DNA of 64,000 bases from Myxococcales bacterium (GTDB lineage Bacteria; Myxococcota_A; Polyangia; Polyangiales; Ga0077539), in contig JAUSAZ010000011.1 in the NCBI GenBank assembly GCA_030652255.1, positions 1 through 64,000 on the forward strand. Reading direction: 5' to 3'. Positions 49,614 through 58,540 of this stretch are shown piece after piece. The translations under genes were made by a program, and so were the position numbers. The notes below the pieces were generated by a model, which was not told where the DNA came from, made no database searches, and worked only from the letters and a program-made list of their open reading frames with translations. The first letter of the stretch is position 1; every line of letters starts with the position of its first letter.

Positions 49614-50537
49614 ATGCCGCCGCGGCGTGCCGCACCCACCGGGCTCCTCTTCGCCATCGCGGCCTACGGCGCCTGGGGCGTCATCCCGCTCTACTGGCGT
49701 CTCCTGTCGTCGGTCTCCCCGGTGGAGATCCTCGCCCACCGCGTCGCCTGGTCGCTGGTCTTCGTCGCCGCGCTGGTCCTCGCGATGGGCGCCCGCGCCG
49801 AGCTGCTCCGCGCGCTGCGCGACCGTCGCACCCGCGCGATGCTCGCCGCCTCCAGCGTGCTCATCGGCGTCAACTGGGTGGTCTTCATCGGCTCCATCCA
49901 GGCGCACCGGCTCAGCGAGGCCAGCCTCGGCTACTTCATCAACCCGCTGGTCAACGTCGCCCTCGGCGTCGTGGTGTTTCGCGAGCACCTCCGCGCCGCG
50001 CAGCGCGTGAGCATCACCCTCGCCCTGCTCGGCGTCGGCATCCTCGTCGCGTCCAGCCCCACCTTCCCCTGGATCGCCCTCGTGCTCGCGGGCACCTTTG
50101 CCGCCTACGGCCTGCTCCGGAAGCTCGCGCCCGTGCCCGCCACCGTGGGCCTGCTCGTCGAGACGCTTCTCCTCTCGCCGCTCGCCCTCGGGTACCTCGC
50201 CCACCTCGCGTCCTCCCGCGCGGGCGCCTTCGCGCTCGGCCCGGTCACCCTCGCGCTCCTCGCCCTCTCCGGTCCCCTCACCGCGCTGCCGCTGGTGTGG
50301 TTCGCGCGGGCGGCCCGGGCGATGCCTCTCGCCACCCTCGGCATCGTGCAGTACCTCGCGCCGACGCTGCAGTTCCTGATCGCGGTGTTCGTCTTCGCCG
50401 AGGCGATGCCGGCGACCCGCTGGGCCGCCTTCGGGTGCATCTGGCTCGCGCTCGGGATCTTCAGCGCCGACTTCGTGCGCGCCCTCCGGGTCGCCGCGCC
50501 CGCGGCCCGCGCCGTCGGGCAGCCGCCCCAGGAGTAG
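49614..50537 (+). CDS. EamA/RarD-type transporter
   Basis: A 307-aa membrane protein with ten hydrophobic segments. The family's marks are AYGAWGVIPLYWRLLSSVSP, EILAHRVAWSL, NWVVFIGSIQAHRLSEASLG and YFINPLVNVALGVVVFREHL. RarD-type proteins export small metabolites or drugs; the substrate is unknown. The start ATG 49614 gives the right length; GTG 49605 is possible. It lies 14 bases after the YebC stop, so the two may be co-transcribed. Confidence 0.9.
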   Translation: MPPRRAAPTGLLFAIAAYGAWGVIPLYWRLLSSVSPVEILAHRVAWSLVFVAALVLAMGARAELLRALRDRRTRAMLAASSVLIGVNWVVFIGSIQAHRLSEASLGYFINPLVNVALGVVVFREHLRAAQRVSITLALLGVGILVASSPTFPWIALVLAGTFAAYGLLRKLAPVPATVGLLVETLLLSPLALGYLAHLASSRAGAFALGPVTLALLALSGPLTALPLVWFARAARAMPLATLGIVQYLAPTLQFLIAVFVFAEAMPATRWAAFGCIWLALGIFSADFVRALRVAAPAARAVGQPPQE

Positions 50538-50543
50538 CGCGTC

Positions 50544-52991
50544 TCAGCCGCCCCAGGAGATCACCACCCGCCCCGCGCTTCCGCCGTTGCTGGTCCCCGT
50601 GCTCCCCAGTCCGCCAAAGCCCGCTGTTCCGGCGTAGCCCGGGTCGCCTCGACCCGCGGGGGTGAGCCCCATCCCGGGCTGGGCCATCCCGCCCTGGCAC
50701 GGGCCGCCCTCGCCCCCGCCGCCGCCGCCCCTCGACGCCGACGAGCCCGAGCCTCCGCCGCCGCCGCCGCCACCGCCATTGCCCCCTTCGCCACCGTTGC
50801 CCGTCCGGCCGGTCGGCGAGCCGGCCCCGCCCCCGCTGTTGCCCGTACAACCCGGGTTGCCGTTGTCGCCCGCCGTCCGGGTGCCCGCGCCCGCGCCGCC
50901 GCCGCCGCCGCCCCCCGCCGCGACGACGAGCACGCTCGATCCGCGCGCCACCGTCGACGCGCTGCCCCCGCCGCCCCCGGAGCCACCGTTCGACCCGGAG
51001 GTGTCGCCGTTGCCACCCGTGCCTCCGCCCAGGACCGCCGTCGTGGTGCTGCCGCAGCCCTGGCACCCGGGATTGCCGCCTGCGCCCGGCGTCACCGTGA
51101 GACGATCCGACGCCGCCACGGTGAGCGCGGCGACCACGTAGCCCCCGGCGCCGCCGTCGCCGCCGCGGCCGCTGTCGCTGCTCGGGCCCCCCGCGCCGCC
51201 GCCGCCGCCCCACGCCCGCACCGTCACCGAGGTGCAGCCCACCGGCACCGTGAACACCTGCGCGCCTCCCGTGAACACCGCGCTCCCGGGCGGGCAGCGC
51301 AGCCGGCACGCGCCCATCTCGCACTGCTCGTTGGACGCGCACGCCCTGCCGCACGCGCCGCAGTGGTCGTCCGCCGTGCGCAGGTCGGCCTCGCAGCCGT
51401 TCGCCGCAGCGCGGTCGCAGTCCGCGAGGCCCGCGTTGCACGCCGCGACGGCGCACTCGCCGCCCACGCAGGCCGGCGTCGCGCCCGCGAGCGCGCAGGT
51501 CCGGCCGCACATCCCGCAGTGGGCCACCGACGACGCGAGCGCGACCTCGCAGCCGTCCGCGCCGCTCAGGTTGCAGTCGCCGAAGCCCGTCATGCAGCGC
51601 CGCCCGCAGGCGCCAGCCGTGCAGGTGGGCACCGCGTTCGGCGAGGCGGCGCACGCGCGACCGCAGCCCGCGCAGTGCTCGGGGGCGGTGAGGGTGTTCA
51701 CGCACGCCCCGCCGCAGACCGTGAGCCCCTCGCCGCACGACACCCGGCAGGTGCCCCGGTCGCAGAGCTGCCCGCTGGCGCACGCGCCGCCGCAGCGCCC
51801 GCAGTGCTCGCTGCTGCTCTGGAGGTCACGGCACGCGCCGTCGCACTCCGTCTGCCCCGGCGGGCACTCGAGCACGCACGCCCCCGCCACGCAGGCGTGG
51901 GCGGCGGGGCAGCGGTTGTCGCAGCGCCCGCAGTGCTCCCGGCTGGTCTCGAGCGTGGCGCACGCGCCGCCGCAGGCGCTCTGCCCCGCGGGGCACGACA
52001 CCCCGCAGACGCCCGCCACGCAGGCCTCGCCCGCGCGGCACTCCCGCCCGCAGGCGCCGCAGTGGGCGCGGTCGGTCTGGATGTCCCGGCACGACCCCAG
52101 GCAGTCGGACTGCCCGACCAGGCACGACACCGCGCACACGCCCGTCGTGCAGACCTGGCCGTCGGCGCAGGCCGCGCCGCAGCGACCGCAGTGGGCGCGG
52201 TCGGACATCACGTCGCGGCACGTCCCCTCGCACGCCACCTGCGCCGCCGGGCACGACACCGCGCACGCTCCAGCGACGCACACCTGCCCCGCGGCGCAGG
52301 CTCGGCCGCACGCCCCGCAGTGGTTGCGATCCCCCTGGGTGTCGGCGCAGTAGCCCACACCCCCGTCGAGGCCCGCGCACGCCGTCTGCCCCGCCGGGCA
52401 GCTCGTCGCGCAGATCCCCGAGGCGCAGGTCTCCCCCGCGGCGCACGCCCGCCCGCAGGCCCCGCAGTTCGCCGGGTCGCGCAGCGTGCTCGCGCAGAGG
52501 CGCGCGCCGGTCTCGTCCGCGCACGAGGCGAGCGGCGCCGCGCACTCGGTGGCGCACGCACCCATGGAGCACACCTGCCCCGTCGGGCACCGGCGCCCGC
52601 ACGCGCCGCAGTGGTTGCGGTCGGTGTCCGTGAGCGCGCAGACGGTGACGCCCGCGGCGCCGTCGCCCTCCCCCGCAGCGCACGCGACCTGCGGAGACAC
52701 GCAGGCCACACGGCACGCGCCGTCGCGGCAGGCCGTGCCGGCCCCGCACGCCACGCCACAGGCGCCGCAGTGCATCGGGCTGCTTTGGAGGTCGGCGCAC
52801 GCGCCACCGCAGGTGACCTCCCCCGCGGCGCAGGACGGACCGAGGTCCGCCGGAGGGACACTCCCGACGTCGAGGCCGGCGTCGGCGCCCCCATCGACGG
52901 ACCCGACCGTGGCGCCGTCGTCACAGCCCTGGAGAAGAAGCATGGCGGCGATCAGAGCCGACGCTCCGACGCGAACTGTCGACCTGTGCAT
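50544..52991 (-). CDS. Cys-rich repeat lipoprotein with C-terminal Gly-rich domain
   Basis: An 815-aa lipoprotein (signal AALIAAMLLLQGCDDG). After a short Asp/Gly linker come eleven Cys modules with the HCGxCGxxC core (residues ~55-560), and then a glycine-rich domain (~575-815). The latter starts FTVPVGCTSVTVRAWGGGGGAG and ends RVVISWGG, matching a Gly-rich surface domain found in myxobacterial proteins. It is a paralogue of the 536-aa gene at 271-1881. ATG 52991 has AGGAG 11 bases upstream, but that sequence is held in a leader hairpin (52997-53039). A role on the cell surface is likely; the binding partner is unknown. Confidence 0.88.
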   Translation of the reverse strand: MHRSTVRVGASALIAAMLLLQGCDDGATVGSVDGGADAGLDVGSVPPADLGPSCAAGEVTCGGACADLQSSPMHCGACGVACGAGTACRDGACRVACVSPQVACAAGEGDGAAGVTVCALTDTDRNHCGACGRRCPTGQVCSMGACATECAAPLASCADETGARLCASTLRDPANCGACGRACAAGETCASGICATSCPAGQTACAGLDGGVGYCADTQGDRNHCGACGRACAAGQVCVAGACAVSCPAAQVACEGTCRDVMSDRAHCGRCGAACADGQVCTTGVCAVSCLVGQSDCLGSCRDIQTDRAHCGACGRECRAGEACVAGVCGVSCPAGQSACGGACATLETSREHCGRCDNRCPAAHACVAGACVLECPPGQTECDGACRDLQSSSEHCGRCGGACASGQLCDRGTCRVSCGEGLTVCGGACVNTLTAPEHCAGCGRACAASPNAVPTCTAGACGRRCMTGFGDCNLSGADGCEVALASSVAHCGMCGRTCALAGATPACVGGECAVAACNAGLADCDRAAANGCEADLRTADDHCGACGRACASNEQCEMGACRLRCPPGSAVFTGGAQVFTVPVGCTSVTVRAWGGGGGAGGPSSDSGRGGDGGAGGYVVAALTVAASDRLTVTPGAGGNPGCQGCGSTTTAVLGGGTGGNGDTSGSNGGSGGGGGSASTVARGSSVLVVAAGGGGGGGAGAGTRTAGDNGNPGCTGNSGGGAGSPTGRTGNGGEGGNGGGGGGGGGSGSSASRGGGGGGEGGPCQGGMAQPGMGLTPAGRGDPGYAGTAGFGGLGSTGTSNGGSAGRVVISWGG

Positions 52992-52996
52992 CGTGC

Positions 52997-53039
52997 CTTA
53001 CGCTCCTGCGCGAGAGAGAGTCCCGCCGCGGAGCGTAAG
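52997..53039 (-). promoter_or_regulatory. Leader hairpin enclosing the Shine-Dalgarno sequence
   Basis: On the minus strand CTTACGCTCC (53039-53030) pairs perfectly with GGAGCGTAAG (53006-52997) across a 23-base loop. The second arm contains the GGAG of the ribosome site, six bases from the ATG at 52991. The 10-bp stem would block the site unless opened, so it could work as a temperature, ligand or protein-controlled switch. Pairing is certain; function is inference. Confidence 0.6.
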
Positions 53040-53108
53040 CCACAGGCCGAATCGATGGGAAGGTGCTTCGGAGGTGCGAGGGGCGAGGGGCGAGGGGCCG
53101 ACCCGGGC

Positions 53109-54839
53109 TCAGGCCCCGGGGTCGCGGGTGGCGGCGGCCGCGAGGAAGTCCTCCCTCAGCGCCGCGAGGTGTACCGCCGCGCGGGCAGCCTGGGCCTCGG
53201 CGGGCTCGCCGGGCACCCGCGGCTCGCGGTGATCGAAGTAGTACTTGATCTTGGGCTCGGTGCCGCTGGGCCGGAGCATCACCCGCGCGCCGTCGTCGAG
53301 CTCCATCCGCAGCACGTCCGACGGGGGCAGCCCCAGCGAGCGCTCGCCCGACGCGTCGCGCCGGGTGCCCGCCGCGAAGTCCGACCAGGCCACGACGCGC
53401 CGCTTGCCGAGGGTCTCCAGCGGGCGCGCGCGGAAGGCCGCCATGATGTCCGCGATGCGCTGCTGCCCGGCCGCGCCCGGCGCCACGACGTTGTGCTGCG
53501 CCGACACGAAGAGCCCGTGCGTCGCGTAGATCTCCTCGAGGCGGTCGAGCAGGGTCGTGCCCTGGGCCTTGAGCTCCGAGGCCAGCGAGGCGAGCAGCAG
53601 CGCGGCCGAGACGCCGTCCTTGTCGCGCACCCACGGGGTCACCGCGTAGCCCAGCGCCTCCTCGTACCCGAACAGGAACAGCGCCCCCGCCGCCGCCGCC
53701 GCCTCGATGGCCGTGTGGGCGATCCACTTGAAGCCCGTGAGGGTCTCGACGTACTGCGCGCCGTAGGCCGCGGCCATCACGCCCAGCAGCGGCGACGACA
53801 CGATGGTCGTGGCCACCACCCGCGGGCCCGCGGTGCGCCGCAGCAGGTGGTCGCCGAGCAGCGCGCCCACCTCGTTGCCCGTGAGCGGGCGCCAGCGGTC
53901 GCCGTAGGGCACCGCGGCGGCCATGCGGTCGGCGTCGGGGTCGTTGGCGATCGCGAGGTCGGCGTTCTTGCTCGCCGCGAGGGAGAGCAGGAGGTCCATG
54001 GCGCCGGGCTCCTCGGGGTTGGGGAAGCGCACCGTCGGGAAGCGCCCGTCGGGCTGCGCCTGCTCGGGCACGGAATACACGTCCCCGTAAGGCAGCAGCA
54101 CCGCCGTGGTGAAGCGGTCGCCCACGCCGTGCAGGGCCGTGTACGCGATGGTCAGCGGCGCCGACGGGGCGCAGGTCTGGCGCACGAGGTCGAGGTAGTC
54201 GGACTCCACGGCCTCGCCGAGGGACTCGTAGAGCCCCCGCGCGCGGGCCTCGGGCTCCTCGACCAGCGCGACCTCCGAGAGCGCGCCGATGCTCGCGATG
54301 ACCGCCGCGATGCCCGCGTCCACCGGCGGGACGATCTGCGCCCCCTGGTCCCAGTAGACCTTGTAGCCGTTGTACTCGGGCGGGTTGTGGCTCGCGGTGA
54401 CCATCACCCCGGCGGCCGCCCCGAGGCGCTTCACCGCGAAGGCCACCAGCGGCGTCGGGACGTCCCGCGCGAACACCCTCGCCCGCACCCCCTCGCCCGC
54501 CAGCGCCCGCGCCACGTCCTCGGAGAACACCCGGCTCCCGCGGCGCCCGTCGTACCCGACGACCACCCCGCGCAGCGCCGCGTCGGGCACCGTCGCCTTC
54601 AGGTGCCGCGCCACGGCCGCCGTCGTCCGCAGCACCACCGCCCGGTTCATCCGGTTGGGCCCCGCGCCCATCACCCCGCGCAGGCCCGCCGTGCCGAAGG
54701 CCAGCGCGCTCCCGAAGCTGTCCTCCAGCGCCGCGAGGTCGCCCGACGCGAGCAGCGCCTCGAGCTCCGCCCGGGTCTCCCCGTCCGGGTCTTCTGCCAT
54801 CCACCGGCGCGCCGCGCCCCGAAGCTCTTCCGCGTTCAT
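53109..54839 (-). CDS. Phosphoglucomutase/phosphomannomutase (alpha-D-phosphohexomutase)
   Basis: A 576-aa enzyme that moves phosphate between C1 and C6 of a hexose, feeding sugar-nucleotide synthesis. All four motifs are present: phosphoserine loop VTASHNPPEYNGYK (~145), metal loop ANDPDADRM, sugar loop FGYEEALGY and phosphate loop MLRPSGTEPKIKYYF. The length and insertions resemble the PGM2-like subgroup. ATG 54839 overlaps the stop of the MBL gene by four bases (ATGA). It supplies precursors for envelope glycans in general; a link to the glycosyltransferase operon is not shown. Confidence 0.95.
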   Translation of the reverse strand: MNAEELRGAARRWMAEDPDGETRAELEALLASGDLAALEDSFGSALAFGTAGLRGVMGAGPNRMNRAVVLRTTAAVARHLKATVPDAALRGVVVGYDGRRGSRVFSEDVARALAGEGVRARVFARDVPTPLVAFAVKRLGAAAGVMVTASHNPPEYNGYKVYWDQGAQIVPPVDAGIAAVIASIGALSEVALVEEPEARARGLYESLGEAVESDYLDLVRQTCAPSAPLTIAYTALHGVGDRFTTAVLLPYGDVYSVPEQAQPDGRFPTVRFPNPEEPGAMDLLLSLAASKNADLAIANDPDADRMAAAVPYGDRWRPLTGNEVGALLGDHLLRRTAGPRVVATTIVSSPLLGVMAAAYGAQYVETLTGFKWIAHTAIEAAAAAGALFLFGYEEALGYAVTPWVRDKDGVSAALLLASLASELKAQGTTLLDRLEEIYATHGLFVSAQHNVVAPGAAGQQRIADIMAAFRARPLETLGKRRVVAWSDFAAGTRRDASGERSLGLPPSDVLRMELDDGARVMLRPSGTEPKIKYYFDHREPRVPGEPAEAQAARAAVHLAALREDFLAAAATRDPGA

Positions 54840-55705
54840 GTCTTGTCCTCCGTCGGGCGCCAGCGCGCCGTGGTCTTGTCGCCTGTCATCGTGATCTCCC
54901 CGCGCCGCCGCAGCCGCTCGAGGTGCGCCCGGGCGCTCTTCGCGGCGATGGGCCATAGCCACACCGGCGCCTCTTCGTAGGCCCGCGCCACCACCGCCGC
55001 GAGCGTGTCCGCCCCGCCCCCCACCGCCCGGCGCACCTTCTCCTCGCGGGCCTCGCGGTGCGCCACGTAGGCCCCGAGCGCCGCCGCGCCGTCCGCCACC
55101 GGGTCGCCGTGCGCCGGGAGGAGGGTGGTCGGCCCGAGCGAGGCCATGCGCCGCAGCTGCGCGATGTAGTCGTCCATGTCGCCGTCGTCGTCGGGGTCGA
55201 TGACGATGGTGCTGAGCGAAGAGAGCATGTCGCCGACGATCATCCAGCCCGCGGTGCGCTCGTGGAGGCACAGGTGACCGGGCGCGTGGCCAGGCGTGTG
55301 GAGCACCGCGAGGTCGAGCCCCACGGGGTCGCCGAGGCCGGTGTCCGACTCGTCGAGCAGCCGGTGCACGGTCACCCGCCCGGCGAGCTTGTCGCGGGTG
55401 CGCGCGTGCGCCATCAGCGGAACCCCGAAGCGCTCGCACACCGCCCCGGCGCCGCCGACGTGGTCGGGGTGATGGTGCGTCGCGATCACCCCGAGCAGCC
55501 GGTGCCCGCGCTCGATGCGGGCCTCGATGAAGTCGTGCAGCCGCGCCTGCTCGGGGCCGTACGGCGACGAGGGCTCGACCAGGTAGAAGTCCCGCCGGCC
55601 GACGAAGTAGCTGTTGGTGTGCGTGGCCGGGAGCAGCGTCGGGGTGCGGAGCGGCAGGCGCTCGACGCCCACTGCGGTGGTGTCCTGGAGGGTGTCGTCG
55701 CTCAT
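54836..55705 (-). CDS. MBL-fold metallo-hydrolase (LACTB2-like)
   Basis: A 289-aa protein. The zinc-binding motif THHHPDHVGG is complete, with further His/Asp in HTPGHAPGHLCL, VGDM and LPAHGDPV. The C-terminal part (ARAYEEAPVWLWPIAAKSARAHLERLRRRG) is a winged-helix-like extension, as in LACTB2-type hydrolases that act on RNA or esters. The substrate is unknown. The start is ATG 55705; coupled to the phosphohexomutase gene by four-base overlap. Confidence 0.9.
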   Translation of the reverse strand: MSDDTLQDTTAVGVERLPLRTPTLLPATHTNSYFVGRRDFYLVEPSSPYGPEQARLHDFIEARIERGHRLLGVIATHHHPDHVGGAGAVCERFGVPLMAHARTRDKLAGRVTVHRLLDESDTGLGDPVGLDLAVLHTPGHAPGHLCLHERTAGWMIVGDMLSSLSTIVIDPDDDGDMDDYIAQLRRMASLGPTTLLPAHGDPVADGAAALGAYVAHREAREEKVRRAVGGGADTLAAVVARAYEEAPVWLWPIAAKSARAHLERLRRRGEITMTGDKTTARWRPTEDKT

Positions 55706-55776
55706 CCGTGCCGCCGGCGCGCAACCTATCACGGCCCCTGTGGGAGCTCTCGAGGTGGTAGGGTCGCGCCATCGTG

Positions 55777-57546
55777 ATGAACGCTTTGCGCCGTAGCGGT
55801 TGCCTCGCGCTGATCGTCGCCCTCGGGTGTCGGAGCACGGGGATGTCCCTCGACCCGCAGGACGCCGCCGCAGACCGCGGCCCCGCGACGCTCGACGCCG
55901 GCCCGGCGGACGTCGCCGCCCCCGCCGACGCCAGCGACCTCGGCGCGCCGCCGGTCGATGTGCTCCAGGGCATGGACGTCCCGCCCGACGCCGACCTCCC
56001 CCTCGACGTGCCGGTCGTCGACCTGCCGACGCCGCCCGACATGCCGCCGCCGATGGACCTCGGCGCGCCCGTCGACGTGGGCACCGACACCGGCGCCCCG
56101 GTCGACGTGATGCTCAGCGACGTGCCTCGCAACGACGTGGGTCCCCTCACGGCGGGCATCGGCGAGGGGCTCTCCCCCGACGCGCGCCCCGAGCGGCGGG
56201 TGACGTGCGGGGGCGTGGTGCCGCCCGCGCCGCGGGTCACGGCGGGCGCGGCCGATCGGTACGTGCTGCGCGGCCGCGTGGTGACGCCCGCCGGGGTGCT
56301 CGCGCCGGGCGAGGTGTTCATCACCGGGGCGACGATCACCTGCGTCGCGGCGAGCTGCGCGGCGCGCACGGGCTACGCGGGCGCCACGATCATCGAGACC
56401 GGCGGGGTCATCGCGCCGGGCATGGTCGATACGCACAACCACCCGCAGTACAACTTCCTCCCGCCGTGGCCCCCGCCGCGCCGCTTCACCCGCTCCGACC
56501 AGTGGCAGGGCGTGCCCGAGTACCGCGCGTTCACCGAGGTGCTCCGCAACAACGAGAACCTCAACAACAACACCTGCGCGATGACCAAGTGGGGCGAGCT
56601 GCGCGCGCTCGTCGCGGGCACCACCACCATCCAGGGCGCGCCCAACCAGAACTGCATCACCCGCACGCTCGCCCGCAACATCGAGTCGGGCAACGACTTC
56701 GGCGGCGTCGACACCCACCGGCCCAACACCCTCGGCATCGCCACCGTCGACTCGGCCGACGCGATGACCCTCCGCGCCGACACCACCTCCGGGCGGCTCA
56801 CGGCCTACATGCTCCACCTCTCCGAGGGCATCGACGAGCCCGCCCGGCGGGAGTTCGACCAGCTCGTCGCGCGCGACCTGGTGATCCCCTCGATGGTGAT
56901 CATCCACGGCACCGCGCTCGGCGTGCCGGAGTTCACCCGGCTCGGCGCGGCGCGCGCGCGGCTGGTCTGGTCGCCGCGCTCCAACATCATCCTGTATGGC
57001 CGCACGACCGACGTGGGCCTCGCGCTCGACCAGGGCATGACCGTCGCGCTCGCCCCCGACTGGTCCCCGTCCGGCGGGCCCAACCTCCTCTCCGAGCTCC
57101 GCTACGGGCGCTACGTGTCGCAGGAGGCGATGGCCGGCCGGCTCACCTCGCGCGACCTCGTCGAGATGGTCACCTCCCGCGCCGCCACCGCCGTCGACCG
57201 TCCGCAGGTGGGGGCGCTCGTCGAGGGCCGCTACGCCGACGTGATGGTGGTGCCCGACCGCGGCTGCGACGCGTACGACACCCTCATCGACGCGCCCACG
57301 GCCGACGTCCGCCTGGTGGTCCTCAACGGCCGCCCGATGTACGGCGACGCCGCGCTGCTCGACGCCCTCCCCGAGGCGGCCCGCGCCCGCTGCGAGCCGG
57401 TCAGCATCTGCGGTCTGTCCAAGACCATCTGCGTGGCGCTCCCGCCGTCGTCCTCGTACATCCTCATCCAGCAGACCCTGGCGGACATCGAGACCCAGCT
57501 CCGGGTGTTCACCACTCCCTATCCGCTGGTGCCCCTGTGTCCTTGA
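55777..57546 (+). CDS. Amidohydrolase-superfamily lipoprotein
   Basis: A 589-aa lipoprotein (signal LALIVALGCRST) with a ~100-residue Asp/Pro/Ala linker. The amidohydrolase body then begins: HxH in VDTHNHPQYN, His in IIHGTAL, Asp in LAPDWSPSGGPN; the intervening region has WGELRALVAGTTTIQGA. It should hydrolyse an amide, ester or ring bond outside the cell. Most amidohydrolases are cytoplasmic, so surface display is noteworthy. GTG 55774 and ATG 55777 are both possible starts. Confidence 0.88.
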   Translation: MNALRRSGCLALIVALGCRSTGMSLDPQDAAADRGPATLDAGPADVAAPADASDLGAPPVDVLQGMDVPPDADLPLDVPVVDLPTPPDMPPPMDLGAPVDVGTDTGAPVDVMLSDVPRNDVGPLTAGIGEGLSPDARPERRVTCGGVVPPAPRVTAGAADRYVLRGRVVTPAGVLAPGEVFITGATITCVAASCAARTGYAGATIIETGGVIAPGMVDTHNHPQYNFLPPWPPPRRFTRSDQWQGVPEYRAFTEVLRNNENLNNNTCAMTKWGELRALVAGTTTIQGAPNQNCITRTLARNIESGNDFGGVDTHRPNTLGIATVDSADAMTLRADTTSGRLTAYMLHLSEGIDEPARREFDQLVARDLVIPSMVIIHGTALGVPEFTRLGAARARLVWSPRSNIILYGRTTDVGLALDQGMTVALAPDWSPSGGPNLLSELRYGRYVSQEAMAGRLTSRDLVEMVTSRAATAVDRPQVGALVEGRYADVMVVPDRGCDAYDTLIDAPTADVRLVVLNGRPMYGDAALLDALPEAARARCEPVSICGLSKTICVALPPSSSYILIQQTLADIETQLRVFTTPYPLVPLCP

Positions 57547-57581
57547 CGGGGGCGGGGCGGCGCGGCTAACGCTTCGTAGCC

Positions 57582-57869
57582 ATGGCCGACAACGAACGCC
57601 TCCTGGGAATGCTTCGAGCCCTCGCCGACGTGACGGAGACGGACGGGGTGTTCACCGCCCCCGACACCGCCCACCTCACGCTGCACGCCGGCTACGAAGG
57701 CGTGCCGCTCACGGTCTCGCAGGTCACCGTCGCGACGGTGCGGGGCGCGCTGATGATCGCGCAGACCACCAAGGGCCAGCGCTACGTGCTCAACGCGAGC
57801 GACGTGTACGCGCTCGCGCAGGAGTCGTCGCCCACCGACCGGGGCGGGCGCAAGGCAGGGTTCTTCTGA
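57582..57869 (+). CDS. Small conserved-looking protein, function unknown
   Basis: A 95-aa soluble protein. It is mostly beta-rich after the first 20 residues (LTVSQVTVATVRGALMIAQ). I do not recognise a family. ATG 57582 is 35 bases after the amidohydrolase stop, so it may be co-transcribed. Coding-like third-position GC and termination at a clear hairpin support it. Confidence 0.65.
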   Translation: MADNERLLGMLRALADVTETDGVFTAPDTAHLTLHAGYEGVPLTVSQVTVATVRGALMIAQTTKGQRYVLNASDVYALAQESSPTDRGGRKAGFF

Positions 57870-57899
57870 AGGGGTTTTGAGGAAGGGAGAGCGGCCGCA

Positions 57900-57924
57900 C
57901 CCTCCAACCGCTGGGGTTGGAGGG
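57900..57924. terminator. Convergent hairpin terminator
   Basis: CCCTCCAACC (57900-57909) and GGTTGGAGGG (57915-57924) form a perfect 10-bp stem with 5-base loop GCTGG. It lies between the convergent small gene (ends 57869) and the Tyr/Gln-rich lipoprotein (ends 57937). No U-tract is clear, but the stem is strong and bidirectional. Confidence 0.6.
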
Positions 57925-57936
57925 GGAGTGGTCAGC

Positions 57937-58344
57937 TCACGGGCCGACGCGAACGCCGACGCCGCCGTTGAAGGTGGGCACGGCCACGCCCGCGTTGACG
58001 CGCACGCCGCCGTAGCCGGGGCGGGCGTACACGGGCTGCTGATACTGCTGCTGATACGTAGGCTGGGCCACCACGACGTTCTGGCCATAGCCCGGCTGGG
58101 TCACCACGGTGGTGCCGCCGTAGCCCTGGAAGAAGGGCGCGCTGCGCTGGTAGTAGCCAGGCTGGTAGTACGTGCCGCCGTAATTGCCGCCCTGGTAGTA
58201 GACCGTGTTGGGCTGGGCGACGGTGGCATATCCGTAGTTGGCGTAGCCGGGGCGGGCCGCGACGACGCAGCCGCCGAGCGCGTAGGCAGCGCCCGTGACG
58301 CCGATGGCGAGGACGAGGGATCGGGCGATGGTCGAGGTCTTCAT
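57937..58344 (-). CDS. Tyr/Gly/Gln-rich small lipoprotein
   Basis: A 135-aa lipoprotein (signal ending AAYALGGCVVA). The body is low-complexity: YYQGGNYGGTYYQPGYYQ and QQQYQQPVYARPGYGG. This composition is like that of fibre-forming or adhesive proteins, but no amyloid test is possible here. A short beta end (VRVNAGVAVPTFNGGVGVRV) could be a barrel strand. The ATG at 58344 is chosen; GTG 58353 is possible. Confidence 0.75.
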   Translation of the reverse strand: MKTSTIARSLVLAIGVTGAAYALGGCVVAARPGYANYGYATVAQPNTVYYQGGNYGGTYYQPGYYQRSAPFFQGYGGTTVVTQPGYGQNVVVAQPTYQQQYQQPVYARPGYGGVRVNAGVAVPTFNGGVGVRVGP

Positions 58345-58540
58345 GATTTTCACCGTACCACCCCCCTGAAGTTCTTTCCAACGAGGCCACTCGAGGCGTT
58401 GATGGAGGGCGGTGACGCGCGGCGCGGGGGGTGGTTGGCTGCGGCGGCGACCGATCCGTGGCGATGGTACGCGAAGGCTTGCGGCGGGCTTCACTCGACG
58501 GGCGGCCATCGAGGCGCGAGGCGGGAGACGGTGCGCGGGG

